Below are positions 24,078 through 33,460 of a stretch of 64,000 nucleotides of DNA, piece by piece. Location: contig JAJPIG010000021.1 in the NCBI GenBank assembly GCA_021324855.1, forward strand, positions 62,001 through 126,000, in the 5' to 3' direction. Position 1 is the first letter of the stretch. Each line of letters starts with the position of its first letter. This DNA is from Pseudomonadota bacterium (GTDB lineage: Bacteria > Desulfobacterota > Binatia > Binatales > Binataceae). A program made the position numbers and the translations under genes. The notes under the pieces are model-generated. The model saw only the letters and a program-made list of their open reading frames with translations, was not told the DNA's origin and did not search any database.

Positions 24078-25319
24078 ATGGGAAACCAGATTCTGCTGAG
24101 CGGAGAATATTTGCGGCCGCTCGTCGATGATGACGAAGGCGGCCAGGCGCAGGCGGCCCTGATCTCGATCGTCTGCTCATCGACGAATGCCGTTATCCGC
24201 ATCTCGCGTTACGGCAGGGTCACCACCTGGAGTCCCGGCGCGGAGGCGCTCTACGGTTTCGATGCAGCCGAGATGATCGGACGTGTGCCGTGTTTTCTGT
24301 TTCGTGAAGACGCCTTACTGCGCGAGGGAGGGCGCTGCGATCCCCAGATACTCAGCGGTGGCGACGCGGTGCATCGCTACGAGGCGCGTCATTTCACCCG
24401 GACCGGCGCGGCGGTCGACGTGGCGGTGGCGCTCTCCCCGACTCGCGATCGCGACGGTGCGATGAGCGGCGTGGTCGCCGTCATCAGCGACATCACGGAG
24501 CGCAAACGCGCGGAGCGCGAGATCGCGCGCGCACGCGCCGCGGCGGAAGAGGCCGCGCGGCTCAAGTCGGCGATTATCTCGAATCTCAGCCACGAGATTC
24601 GCACGCCGCTCAACATCATTTTGGGTTACGCCGAAGTCATCAATGATTATTTCGCCGGCAAGGGCGATGCGAGCCAGCGTGAGGCGCTTGCGGCGATCAT
24701 GCGCGCGGGCGATCGGCTGTGCAGCACCGTTCAGGAAGTCCTCGAGATGTCGAAGATCGAGGCCGGCGGATTCGAACCGCGTCCCGCACGTATCGAGCTC
24801 GATCGCGTCGTCGAGCTACATGTCGCCGCTCACGCGAACGCCGCTCGCCGCAAAGGCCTCGACTTCGAATATCGCGCGGAGACTACGGGAGTCGCGGTGC
24901 ATTTCGACGAGTACAGTCTTACGCGCGCGCTCGAAATCCTGCTCGACAATGCAATTAAGTTCACCGAGCGCGGCAGTGTCGCGGTGCGCCTCGCGACCGA
25001 TGCGCAGGGCACACTATGTCTCGAAGTGCGCGACACGGGGGTCGGCATCGCGCCCGCGCATCTGGCGCGGTTGTTCGAGCCCTTCTCGCAGCAGTCTGCG
25101 GGCGAGAATCGCAGCTTCGGGGGGCTGGGCCTTGGGCTCGCGCTATGCCGCCGCTACCTCGAACTCAACGGCGCTTTGCTCTCCGTTGAAAGCGCGCCGG
25201 GCCGGGGCAGCACCTTCACCATCCGCTTCCTGAGCCACGAAAAGTCTGCCCGCGCACCGGAGCGGCATTCGGAAACGCGGTCGCCACGCCGCAAGTTCGT
25301 CCCGCAGTTCTCGTTTTGA
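24078..25319 (+). CDS. PAS-domain sensor histidine kinase, cytosolic
   Basis: The 413-residue protein has a PAS domain (about residues 28-140, with AVIRISRYGRVTTWSPGAEAL and GVVAVISDITERKRAE), a coiled HisKA with SNLSHEIRTPLNIILGYAEV (His172) and a HATPase_c domain with LLDNAIKFTE, DTGVGIAP and FGGLGLGLAL. There is no membrane helix or periplasmic domain, so it senses an internal signal. No response regulator follows; it is an orphan or signals to a distant partner. The start could be TTG 24048, which adds 10 residues. Confidence 0.85.
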   Translation: MGNQILLSGEYLRPLVDDDEGGQAQAALISIVCSSTNAVIRISRYGRVTTWSPGAEALYGFDAAEMIGRVPCFLFREDALLREGGRCDPQILSGGDAVHRYEARHFTRTGAAVDVAVALSPTRDRDGAMSGVVAVISDITERKRAEREIARARAAAEEAARLKSAIISNLSHEIRTPLNIILGYAEVINDYFAGKGDASQREALAAIMRAGDRLCSTVQEVLEMSKIEAGGFEPRPARIELDRVVELHVAAHANAARRKGLDFEYRAETTGVAVHFDEYSLTRALEILLDNAIKFTERGSVAVRLATDAQGTLCLEVRDTGVGIAPAHLARLFEPFSQQSAGENRSFGGLGLGLALCRRYLELNGALLSVESAPGRGSTFTIRFLSHEKSARAPERHSETRSPRRKFVPQFSF

Positions 25320-25388
25320 GCGACTCGCCAAAACCCATTCCTTGCTTCTCTAAGGTTTAGGGCAGGGTGCGCGAAGCGCAGGTCAGGG

Positions 25389-25426
25389 TCCTTCCGGCAG
25401 CAGACTGATTTTGGCCGGAAGGATTT
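25389..25426 (+). terminator. Inverted repeat, possible terminator after the histidine kinase
   Basis: TCCTTCCGGC at 25389-25398 and GCCGGAAGGA at 25414-25423 form a perfect 10-bp stem with a 15-base loop, followed by TTT at 25424-25426. It lies 70 bases after the kinase stop and 68 bases before the VOC gene start. The long loop and short T-run make it a weak-to-moderate candidate terminator; it could also be a protein-binding site. Confidence 0.45.
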
Positions 25427-25493
25427 GCCCGGCCAGTCGCGCGATGATAAAGCGTCGAGTGAAAGAGCGTGTGCTCGAAGGAGGAAGCCATCG

Positions 25494-26033
25494 ATGCCCG
25501 CAATTACGGATCGCTCAACCAAGCGCCCGGTACTCGACATTCTCCGCCTCGGTCACGGCACGCTCGAATGCGTCGATATCGCAAAAACCCGTCGCTTTTA
25601 TGAAGAGGTACTGGGCTTCGATATCGTGCAGACCAGCCCGATTTCGCTCCTGATCCGCAAGGGCTTCGATCACACTTACGCGGTGGTCGAGACCGGGCGA
25701 AGGGTTGAGCAGCCGCTGCTGAATCACAATGGCCTCGAAGTCGTGGGCGAAGCGGCGGTCGATCGATGCTACGAGCAGTTGATGCAGATCAAGGACGAGT
25801 ATGGGATCCGCAAGATCCAGAAGCCGCACAAACAGCACGGCAACTATGCGTTCTATTTCATGGATCTCGATGGCAACTGGTGGGAAATCGTTTCAGTCGG
25901 ACCGGGCGGCTATGCCGATGCGTTTCGCGATCGCGGGTACGATCTGACCGGCCGCCACGACATCGATATTCCGAAATCGACGCACGTCAACGATCCCGAG
26001 GTCCGCGCCCGCATCGCAAGAGAAAGCGCGTGA
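25494..26033 (+). CDS. VOC family protein
   Basis: The 179-residue protein has the vicinal-oxygen-chelate pattern: LRLGHGTLECVDIAKTRRFY, a beta-hairpin VEQPLLNHNGLEV, and FYFMDLDGNWWEIVSVGPGG with the C-terminal Glu ligand in WWEIV. Metal ligands (His of the first motif, Glu of the last) match glyoxalase/extradiol-dioxygenase relatives. ATG 25494 follows AAGGAGGAAG, a strong ribosome-binding site. Its substrate is unknown. It stands alone, with convergent hydantoinase B downstream. Confidence 0.82.
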   Translation: MPAITDRSTKRPVLDILRLGHGTLECVDIAKTRRFYEEVLGFDIVQTSPISLLIRKGFDHTYAVVETGRRVEQPLLNHNGLEVVGEAAVDRCYEQLMQIKDEYGIRKIQKPHKQHGNYAFYFMDLDGNWWEIVSVGPGGYADAFRDRGYDLTGRHDIDIPKSTHVNDPEVRARIARESA

Positions 26034-26083
26034 CCGGCAGTCACCGCCTCGCATCCTCGTCCGGTTTCTGAGTCCCTCCCAAA

Positions 26084-26121
26084 ATCGGACAAACGGGGGG
26101 CGTCCGATTCGCGGCGCGAAT
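26084..26121. terminator. Inverted repeats between convergent genes
   Basis: ATCGGAC (26084-26090) pairs with GTCCGAT (26102-26108) across an 11-base loop, and ATTCGC/GCGAAT forms a second hairpin at 26107-26121. They sit between the convergent VOC and hydantoinase B genes, so a two-way terminator is plausible. No strong T-run follows directly; TTTTTG appears 15-20 bases on at 26137. Confidence 0.35.
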
Positions 26122-26227
26122 ATTGCCGCTCAGCCTTTTTGTTTTCGTAAACTCAGGCGTGCGCCGCGACGGCTCGCACCTACTGTTCGGTAGAAAGGAT
26201 AGGAAGGGCGCGGACTGCGCGCCGGAT

Positions 26228-28543
26228 TCAGCGCTGCTTCATCTCCGTTTGATCGAAGTCCGTCGCGTGACTCTCCGGCACGACCTGACTGATGAATGCC
26301 GTCGCGCAGCCGGGACAGCAGTACTGGCGGAACACCACTTTCGCATCGATGTAGCGCCACGGCTCGGCGAAAATCTGCGGGCCGGCCTCTTCCGGCTTGC
26401 CCTCGACCATCATCAGATGCCGCTGATAGTCGCCGCCGCCGCGCGAAATCTCGTACCCGCAATGGCGGCATAGCACGACGCGCTCGCCGCCGCGGGTCAC
26501 CTCGGCCAGGTTGTCGTTCCATCGATGTTCGTGCCCATGAGCCGATGGCTGAGCGGCGGCCGCTCGATGCTTTCCGCCGGCGCGCAGCCGGCGGCGCTCG
26601 CGAATCATCTCGCGCAGCCGCCGCGTCTCCTCCCGATTGACATGCAAATCCTGACCCTCGATCGCGACGCCGTAGATTTCGCGCGCGGTCGCCGGCGAGA
26701 CCTTGAACTCGGCAATGTCGTTGCGCACCATCTCGGGGTCGCGCAGAATCGGGTCGCCGTAACCCCCGCCCCCCTGCCAGAACAAAAAGTACGTATCCTT
26801 GACTCCAAGATAGGTTTCCTTCTCGGGTGGCTCGTACTCGAGGTTGCCCGCGATTTCCGCCAACTCCGAAGGCATCACGCCGCGCCGCAACAGTTCCTGC
26901 GTGTTCGAGTCGCGAATCGTCACGTCGAGCTGTGTGTTGCCGGGGTAGCCGCCGTGGATGCCGACGTTCATGCTGACCGCTTTGCCCGATCCGGACAGCA
27001 CCAGGCTCATCGGCGTCTCGGTGCGGTACGGAATGACGCAGACCGATGCGCCGAGTCCGCCGCGAAAGCGGCCGGGGCCGCCGGAGTCGGTTTCCTCGCG
27101 CCGCCAGAGGTAGAGAAACGGCGCCATGAACTCGGCCATCTCGACGTCCGGCATCCGGCCCATCACGATCGTCATGCTGCCGCCGGTGTCGACGCCGTCG
27201 CAATCGGTGCGCGCGCCGAGGCCGCCCGCCATGGGATCCATCAGCATCGTGACGAACGGGCGTTGATACTGGTCAATCCCTGAGAGCGCGGCGAGTGACC
27301 AGGTGCCGACGCAGACCGCGATCCCATGCTTGCGCTGCTCGGGATGCGCATCGACCATCTTCGAGAGACACTCGACCACGGCGTTCATCGTCGCCCACGA
27401 CGACGCGACCGAGCCCTTCGAGACGCCGCCCGGGAAAGTGACGTTATTGAGAGTGCCTTCGTCGCTGATGATATCGAAGCATCGCAGCAGGCCGCCGGCG
27501 GAATACGGCATGTCGCCGCACAGTACCGGCAGCGTGCCCATCAGGACGCTCGCGTAAAGCGTGCTATGGGTGCAATGGATGATGCCTTCCGCCTGCGGAT
27601 CGGTGCCGCGGAAGTCGAAGGTCAGATGGTCGCCGCTTTTAGTCATGTGGCACGCGATCTTGTAAAGGCCGCGATCGCCTTCGCGCGCCGATTCCTGGTA
27701 TGCGGTCGCATGCCACGATCCGTCGGGCAGCGCGCGCAGTTTGGTGCGCACGCGCTGCTCGGTGTCATTCATCATCCGTTTCATCACGGCCTTGACGGTA
27801 TCCGCGCCGTACTTGCGCAGCAGCGCGTGGACGCGCTCCTCGGCGAGATTGATCGCGCCGACCTGCGCGCGAAGATCGAGCGCGACCAGGCGCGGAATGC
27901 GCGAGCGGCGGAGATAGACATCTTCAATATCGCGCTGGATACGGTTGCCGCGGACGATCTTGACCGGCGGCGTCGGCAGTGATTCCCAGAACACACTGGT
28001 CGCCTTGGGCGTCCAGCTTCCGGGTGAGACGCCGCCGAGATCGAGCTGATGCGACACGGCTGCGGTCCACGCGAAAAGTTTGCCTTCCCAGAAGATCGGC
28101 GCGAACACCGCGACGTCGTTCTGATGCATCCCGCCGCCTACCCACGGATCGTTGCACAGGAACATGTCGCCTGCTTCGATTCCCGGGTTCTCGGCGCGAT
28201 TCTCGAGCGTCCACTTGGCGGCGCGATCAAGCGCGACGGCAAGTCCCACGTTGTAGGGGCCGAGCTGCGCGATGTCGCCGACCTCGTCCATGATCGCGAA
28301 GTTGAAATCGTTGGCGTCGGTGACGACGATCGATCCCGACATCCGCTTGAGCGCCTCACCCATCTCGAGCGTCGACATCCAGAGCCGATGCCGAATGACC
28401 TCGTAGCTCAGCGGATCGACCGATTCGACTAGCTCGTCGGCGACCCGGTGAAGCGCGACGAACGGCTCGGCCTTGCTCCGGATGACAGCGCCGGGATTGC
28501 CCTTGTAGGCGAAAACCTCGGAGCCGGGAATCGTTACAGGCAT
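26228..28543 (-). CDS. Hydantoinase B/oxoprolinase family protein with C-terminal zinc ribbon
   Basis: The 771-residue protein contains the HyuB/N-methylhydantoinase B core: MFLCNDPWVGGGMHQND, then SHQLDLGGVSPGSW, FRGTDPQAEGIIHCTHST, and FRGGLGASVCVI. The last 100 residues add CxxC at 692-695 (LCRHCG) and CCPGC at 742-746, which resembles the acetone-carboxylase gamma-like zinc ribbon. HyuB normally works with a HyuA ATPase subunit to open hydantoin or oxoproline, or carboxylate acetone; no hyuA is next to it here. Genes upstream on the same strand are a HAD phosphatase and an M24 peptidase. Confidence 0.82.
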   Translation of the reverse strand: MPVTIPGSEVFAYKGNPGAVIRSKAEPFVALHRVADELVESVDPLSYEVIRHRLWMSTLEMGEALKRMSGSIVVTDANDFNFAIMDEVGDIAQLGPYNVGLAVALDRAAKWTLENRAENPGIEAGDMFLCNDPWVGGGMHQNDVAVFAPIFWEGKLFAWTAAVSHQLDLGGVSPGSWTPKATSVFWESLPTPPVKIVRGNRIQRDIEDVYLRRSRIPRLVALDLRAQVGAINLAEERVHALLRKYGADTVKAVMKRMMNDTEQRVRTKLRALPDGSWHATAYQESAREGDRGLYKIACHMTKSGDHLTFDFRGTDPQAEGIIHCTHSTLYASVLMGTLPVLCGDMPYSAGGLLRCFDIISDEGTLNNVTFPGGVSKGSVASSWATMNAVVECLSKMVDAHPEQRKHGIAVCVGTWSLAALSGIDQYQRPFVTMLMDPMAGGLGARTDCDGVDTGGSMTIVMGRMPDVEMAEFMAPFLYLWRREETDSGGPGRFRGGLGASVCVIPYRTETPMSLVLSGSGKAVSMNVGIHGGYPGNTQLDVTIRDSNTQELLRRGVMPSELAEIAGNLEYEPPEKETYLGVKDTYFLFWQGGGGYGDPILRDPEMVRNDIAEFKVSPATAREIYGVAIEGQDLHVNREETRRLREMIRERRRLRAGGKHRAAAAQPSAHGHEHRWNDNLAEVTRGGERVVLCRHCGYEISRGGGDYQRHLMMVEGKPEEAGPQIFAEPWRYIDAKVVFRQYCCPGCATAFISQVVPESHATDFDQTEMKQR

Positions 28544-28621
28544 CGGCAGACCTCGTACTCGAACATGGTGCGGCGACGCAGCGTCCCCGCGCGCGAAAAT
28601 TTTCAGACGCTGTGCCGATAG

Positions 28622-29329
28622 TCAAGTTGAGTTCGACGCAGAGACTGTCGAAAGCCGCCGCAAAATATCGTCGAGATCGGTAGCGGCGAGCGATTGTCGG
28701 ACAAGGTCGGCTTCCGCGAGTTCCGACTGCCCCGCGCTTTGCGCGAGTCCGAGCACTCTCATCCCGGCGGCGCGCGCGGCACGCACGCCGGCGACGGTAT
28801 CCTCGATTACCAGGCACTCGGCGGGTTCGATCGGCGGTCGGCTTCGCAGGATGAAACCGAGGCGGCCGAGCGCGGTGATGAAAATCTCCGGGGCGGGCTT
28901 GCCATGCTCGACATCTTCGGCCGCAACGATGTCGACGAACAGCTCCTTCAGCCCGGCGCGGCGCAAAATCATGTCGGCTTCGACACGCAGCGTGCCGGTC
29001 GCGATCGCGAGCGGGAACCGTTCGGCGCATCGCCGAACGAACTCCGCCGCGCCGGGGTAGAGGACGTCGCGCTCGGCGATAAGCTTTTGGTAGACGGCGG
29101 CCTTGCGTGCGACGAGCGCGGCGATAGCCGCCTCATCCGCGGCGCGGCCGCGTTCGGTCAGCACCACGGTGAAGCAATCGCGATCGTCGTAGCCGATCAA
29201 ACGCGCGAAGTATTCCTCGCGCGTAAGTTCGATTCCCTCGGACGCGAGCACCTCGGCGAAGGCGGCGAAATGAATCGGCTCAGTGTCGGCCAGCGTGCCG
29301 TCGAGATCCAGGATGATCGCGCGAATCAT
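28622..29329 (-). CDS. HAD-superfamily phosphatase (phosphoglycolate/beta-PGM type)
   Basis: The 235-residue protein shows motif I DLDGT with Asp8 and Asp10, a helical cap (about residues 15-90), motif II threonine in AIATGTLR, the lysine in VEHGKPAPEIF and motif III IEDTVAGVRAARAAGM. These mark the subfamily IA phosphatases/mutases (phosphoglycolate, beta-phosphoglucomutase-like). Substrate is unspecified. It lies 9 bases after the M24 peptidase stop and 78 bases before the hydantoinase B gene on the minus strand, so it is probably one operon. Confidence 0.88.
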   Translation of the reverse strand: MIRAIILDLDGTLADTEPIHFAAFAEVLASEGIELTREEYFARLIGYDDRDCFTVVLTERGRAADEAAIAALVARKAAVYQKLIAERDVLYPGAAEFVRRCAERFPLAIATGTLRVEADMILRRAGLKELFVDIVAAEDVEHGKPAPEIFITALGRLGFILRSRPPIEPAECLVIEDTVAGVRAARAAGMRVLGLAQSAGQSELAEADLVRQSLAATDLDDILRRLSTVSASNST

Positions 29330-29338
29330 GCCGGGAGC

Positions 29339-30535
29339 TTACGCGAATGCGGTGAGCAACGGCACGACCGCAGTCTGCATCGCGCCGGTGGTCACCAGGG
29401 CGCGGCCGTTTTCGATCGTCATATCGATTTCGGTGCGCACGCCGAAGCGTCCGGGGAAATAAAGGCCGGGCTCGACCGAGAAGCACGTGCGCTCCATCAG
29501 GTGGCGCGAGTCGCGGGTCTCGAGCGAATCGAGGTTCGCGCCGTTGGCGTGGACTTCACGTCCGATTGAATGTCCGGTGCGATGCATGAAAGCGTCACCC
29601 AAACCCGCGGCCTCGATTACCGCGCGCGCCGCGCGGTCCGCCTGCTCGCCGGTGACCGGCTCGCCGCGGGCAACCTTTTCGGCCACGAATTCGATCGCCG
29701 CATCGCGCGCGCGGGCGACAAGCCCGAACGCCTGCTCATACTCGGCGGGGACCGACTCGCCGACATATGCCATCCAGGTGAAATCGGCGTAGATGCTATC
29801 CGCGTCCGGCTCGCGCGCCCAGAGATCGAGCAGCACGAGATCGCCGCGAGCGATCCGCGCGTCGTCGGCGGTGTTGGGGCTGAAATGGGGCAGGGCGGCG
29901 TGCGCGTTGACCGCAACAATCGGCGGGTCGCGCGTAACCATCGAGTGGCCGGCGCTGATCCGATCGATCACGAAGCGCTGCGCATCGAGTTCGCTGATGG
30001 CGATTCCGGCGCGCACTCGTCGCGCGATTTCGGCGAAGGTTTCGTTGACTACCGTGAGCAACGCGTCGCCTGCGCGACGATGGCTCTCGAGCTGGGCCGG
30101 CGCCAGCGTGGCCTCGAAACGCTGGATCAGGTCAGCGGCGCTGATCACCTCGGCGCCGCACGAACGCACCAGCTCGACAATTCCCGCATCGACGCGCGAG
30201 ACGTACGGGATCGCGCAGTGCGGCGAATAGTTCATCGCGATGCGCCGGCGCCCGGCGAGCATCGCGGCGAGCCCTGCCGTCATCTCACGTTCCGATCGAT
30301 AGACGATGCGCCGCCCGGGCAGCCGATCGAGGCGATTGGGCTCAACCGCCGACACCAGGGCCGCGGGCTCCTTATCCGGCGCGACTAAATAGAACCATCG
30401 CCGGGTCGAAAGCCCGTCGGAATCGAGGTCAAGCACTCGATACGCAATCGGATCGCTGCGGCGAAAATCGTAGAACAACCATCCGTCGAGTCCGGCCTCG
30501 CCGAGCGCGGCGGCGATCTCTTCGATGCGCGTCAC
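29339..30535 (-). CDS. M24 family metallopeptidase (Xaa-Pro aminopeptidase/creatinase-like)
   Basis: The 398-residue protein has the pita-bread metal site: DLWAREPDADSIYADFTW (two Asp), HRTGHSIGREVHANG (His), CFSVEPGLYFPG (Glu) and VRTEIDMTI (Glu). The N-terminal half looks like the creatinase-like lobe. The specific peptide or amide substrate cannot be told. The GTG start at 30535 overlaps the preceding PPOX-fold gene by 4 bases, so they are coupled. Confidence 0.85.
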   Translation of the reverse strand: MTRIEEIAAALGEAGLDGWLFYDFRRSDPIAYRVLDLDSDGLSTRRWFYLVAPDKEPAALVSAVEPNRLDRLPGRRIVYRSEREMTAGLAAMLAGRRRIAMNYSPHCAIPYVSRVDAGIVELVRSCGAEVISAADLIQRFEATLAPAQLESHRRAGDALLTVVNETFAEIARRVRAGIAISELDAQRFVIDRISAGHSMVTRDPPIVAVNAHAALPHFSPNTADDARIARGDLVLLDLWAREPDADSIYADFTWMAYVGESVPAEYEQAFGLVARARDAAIEFVAEKVARGEPVTGEQADRAARAVIEAAGLGDAFMHRTGHSIGREVHANGANLDSLETRDSRHLMERTCFSVEPGLYFPGRFGVRTEIDMTIENGRALVTTGAMQTAVVPLLTAFA

Positions 30536-31029
30536 CGCCGATCACCGGCAGCGACCGGTGCGGAGATGAAGCGCGCGCCCCAAACGTGGACCCGTGCGAC
30601 CTCGATGCGGACCATCGGGTTGGCCTCGGCGACCAGCGCCATCGTGCGGTACTGCGGATATTTCTCGCGCAGGTTGCGGAGCGCGAGCAGGTACTCGTTC
30701 GGATCCTGGACCACCTGCGCGCGGCCGTGAACCAGCACATAACCGAGGAAATTCCAGTCCTCTTCGTAATGATCGATCACCAGCGCGACTCGCGGATCGG
30801 CGGCGATATTCCGCATCCGCTTGAGCTCCATGCCGATGCGGCGCTTGGGCTTTTGATCGATTACAAAATAGAAGTGCGAGCCATCGAACCAGAAGCAGAC
30901 CGGGATGTTGTGCGGCGCGCCGTGCTGGTCGACGGTCGCCAGATGGCCGACGCGGGCGCCGGCGAGAAATCCCGCCACCCGGGGCTCCCGCAGCAGCCCG
31001 ATCGATTCGGATTCCGGCTCAGCCATCAC
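30532..31029 (-). CDS. Pyridoxamine 5'-phosphate oxidase-fold (PPOX/FMN-binding) protein
   Basis: The 165-residue protein fits the split-barrel PPOX family: AGARVGHLATVDQHGAPHNI, VCFWFDGSHFYFVIDQKPKR, NIAADPRVALVIDHYEEDW and YVLVHGRAQVV. Such small proteins bind FMN or F420 and often act as F420-dependent or heme-linked reductases. With two LLM-type flavoproteins in the window, an F420 role is possible but not shown. It overlaps the M24 gene by four bases and follows lptG after 52 bases. Confidence 0.85.
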   Translation of the reverse strand: MMAEPESESIGLLREPRVAGFLAGARVGHLATVDQHGAPHNIPVCFWFDGSHFYFVIDQKPKRRIGMELKRMRNIAADPRVALVIDHYEEDWNFLGYVLVHGRAQVVQDPNEYLLALRNLREKYPQYRTMALVAEANPMVRIEVARVHVWGARFISAPVAAGDRR

Positions 31030-31081
31030 GATCTATCCAATACGCCTCGCCGCCGGCGGTGCAAGCGCCGCGAATCATCCG

Positions 31082-32176
31082 TCAGCGCTCCTCGCCGAAG
31101 AGGAACAGCGAGAGTGCGATAACCGAAAATAACAGATTTGGGATCCACGCCGCCGTCCACGCCGGCATCAGTTCCGAACGGCCGAGCGACGACGTGATCC
31201 CGAGGATGACCCAGTAGCCGAAGCCGATCGCGAGCGCGAGGCCGAAACTGCGGCCCAGACTGAGCCGGCGCGGCAACGGATCGAGGCTCAGCACGACGCC
31301 GAGCGCGACCATGATGAGACAGGAAAGCGGCAGCGCGTACTTGAGATCGCGGTCGACGAGGTAGCCGCCCGGGTCGAGCCCCTTCTCGCGGAGCCCGGCG
31401 ATATATCGATCAAGCTCCCAGAGCGTGAACTCCTCGGGGTCGAGCTTGAGCAGGCCGAAGTCGGCCGGATTGACATCGGGATGGAAGTAGTTGGTCGCGA
31501 CCGTGGTGACTGAGTTGTGCGGGCCCAGCTCCACGGTCGAAGGATTCTGCGGCACCCATTCCGCGCCGTTCCATCGGGCGCGGCGGGCGCGGACGATGTC
31601 ACGCAGGTTGAAATCGGGCGTCAGCCGGTAGAGGGTCACTCCCCATAGCTCGTGCTTGTGTGCATCGTAACGATCGGCGCTCAGGAAACCTTCACTCACT
31701 CGTACCCAGATATGGGCGTTGGCAAAAACGCCGCGCAACGTGCGGCGCTTAAGCTCCACTTCATACAGGTAGCGGGCCTGACGGGTCGTGTACGGCACCA
31801 CCGTCTCGCTGATGACGAAATTGAAGATCGAGATGACGAAGGCGAGCATCAGAATCGGGACGGCGAGCTCGAGCCGGCTGATGCCGAGTTGCTGGCAGGC
31901 GAGGATTTCGCCCGAGCGGCTCAGAATCGCGAGCCCGAGCAACGCGCCGGCGAGACACGCGACCGGCAGCAGTTGCGAAACAATCAGCGGCAGCTTGAGG
32001 GCGAAGTATTGCACACCCAGCAGACTGAAGCCGCCGTAATGCATGAGGTCATCGAAGCGATCGAAGATGTCGCCGATGAGATAGGTAATCGTGAAAGCGG
32101 CGAGGCAGACGAAGAACGGCCCGATGAAGTTGGTCGCCATGAAGCGATCGATCGTGGGCGAGAGCCGCGCGCGCAT
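31082..32176 (-). CDS. lptG: LPS export ABC transporter permease LptG
   Basis: The 364-residue inner-membrane protein has six predicted helices: near residues 19-38, 63-81, 101-120 in the N-terminal half, then a periplasmic jellyroll (about 130-250) and three C-terminal helices. LptF/LptG signatures include RSGEILACQQLGISR (coupling helix with Glu and Ala-rich start) and ISETVVPYTTRQAR. It forms with LptF the membrane part of the Lpt bridge that extracts LPS from the inner membrane. lptF lies 3 bases upstream on the same strand, so they are co-expressed; the ATPase LptB is elsewhere. Confidence 0.9.
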   Translation of the reverse strand: MRARLSPTIDRFMATNFIGPFFVCLAAFTITYLIGDIFDRFDDLMHYGGFSLLGVQYFALKLPLIVSQLLPVACLAGALLGLAILSRSGEILACQQLGISRLELAVPILMLAFVISIFNFVISETVVPYTTRQARYLYEVELKRRTLRGVFANAHIWVRVSEGFLSADRYDAHKHELWGVTLYRLTPDFNLRDIVRARRARWNGAEWVPQNPSTVELGPHNSVTTVATNYFHPDVNPADFGLLKLDPEEFTLWELDRYIAGLREKGLDPGGYLVDRDLKYALPLSCLIMVALGVVLSLDPLPRRLSLGRSFGLALAIGFGYWVILGITSSLGRSELMPAWTAAWIPNLLFSVIALSLFLFGEER

Positions 32177-32179
32177 CGT

Positions 32180-33364
32180 TCAGGCTGCCTGCCGCGAGCG
32201 CTCGAAGCGCTCGACCAGCTCCCAGATGATGTCGCCCGGACCGCGGCCCTGGTCGGTGCGATCGCCGGCGCTTTGCACGAACAGCCACGCGGCAACCAGC
32301 GCGAACAGGACATCGGGGATGCACATCGCGGGCAGCGCGGCGAGCCGGCCGCTCTGCGCGAGGTTCTCGCCCACCCGCATCAGCGCGTAATAGAAAAAGA
32401 ACAGCGCGATCGCGACGCCGAAGCGCTCGGATTGTCCGCCGCGCGCCGGCTTCAGGCCGAGCGGTATTCCCAGCAACGCGAACAGCACGCTCGCGAACGG
32501 CACTGTGTATTTGCCAGCGAGCTCGCTCTCAGCCATATGGTCAGGATGGCCGGCGGCGCGGGCCGCGGCGATCGTGTGCCTGAGCGTTGCGTAGTTCATC
32601 TCGTCGGGCGTGAGCACCGCCCAATTGACGGCGCTCTCCGGCTCGACATTGAGATCATAGATACGGAAGCTCGTGACATGGCTCGCATGATTCTCAGTCT
32701 CGAGCCCGAAAATCGAGCCTTCGTAGAGCCGGAGCGTGACCGTCTCGCGATCCTTGCCGGGCAGCACGATGCCGCGGCTGGCGATGATCGTGCTCTGCTG
32801 TCCCTGGTTGCGATCATCCGCGATCATGACGCCGTGCAGGCTGCCGTCGGCGGATGAAATCTTATCGACATACAGCACGATACCCGGGAACGTGCGGTTG
32901 AAAATCTTTTCCTTGAGTCCCGCTGCGCTGCGCGTCCTGCTTAATTGATAAAGCAGGCCGGAGAGGCTGTGATTCGCCCATGGCCGCACAGAAAATGCAA
33001 ACCAGCTCGCTAGGAACCAGACCGCGACACCGATGGCGACCACCGGAATTGCGAGACGATAGAGGCTGATTCCGCAGGCGCGCGCCGCGATTAGCTCGCG
33101 CTCGGCCGACATGCGGCCGAAGCCCAGCAGCACGCCCAGCAGCACCGCCATCGGGAAAGTAAGCTCGAAGAACGACGGCATGATGTACCCGATCATCGCG
33201 AGCACGTCGTGGAGCGAGACGCCGCGATTCACGACCATCTCGGTGAGCTTGAGCAGCCGGCCGGTGACGAGCGCGAAAGTCAGCAAGACGACGCCGAGCA
33301 TCAGGGGCGCTGCGACTTCGCGCGCGACGTAGCGATCGATAATCGGTACTCTCAGGAAGCGCAT
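32180..33364 (-). CDS. lptF: LPS export ABC transporter permease LptF
   Basis: The 394-residue protein opens MRFLRVPIIDRYVAREVAAP, the classic LptF start, with helices near 17-38 and 50-75, RMSAERELIAARACGISLYR (coupling helix) and HMAESELAGKYTVPF before the C-terminal helices. The reading frame continues open far upstream (to 34369) but that part is antisense to the methyltransferase; ATG 33364 is the real start by homology. It pairs with LptG 3 bases downstream. Its upstream region is shared with the divergent rRNA methyltransferase gene. Confidence 0.92.
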   Translation of the reverse strand: MRFLRVPIIDRYVAREVAAPLMLGVVLLTFALVTGRLLKLTEMVVNRGVSLHDVLAMIGYIMPSFFELTFPMAVLLGVLLGFGRMSAERELIAARACGISLYRLAIPVVAIGVAVWFLASWFAFSVRPWANHSLSGLLYQLSRTRSAAGLKEKIFNRTFPGIVLYVDKISSADGSLHGVMIADDRNQGQQSTIIASRGIVLPGKDRETVTLRLYEGSIFGLETENHASHVTSFRIYDLNVEPESAVNWAVLTPDEMNYATLRHTIAAARAAGHPDHMAESELAGKYTVPFASVLFALLGIPLGLKPARGGQSERFGVAIALFFFYYALMRVGENLAQSGRLAALPAMCIPDVLFALVAAWLFVQSAGDRTDQGRGPGDIIWELVERFERSRQAA

Positions 33365-33460
33365 GGATCGAAACCGCCCATCCGAGCGAAGTCTAACGCG
33401 AGCGGTGGGCGATGGAAACGTACCGCGCCGTCCGAGTGCAATCCGGTGCGGCCTGCCGGT

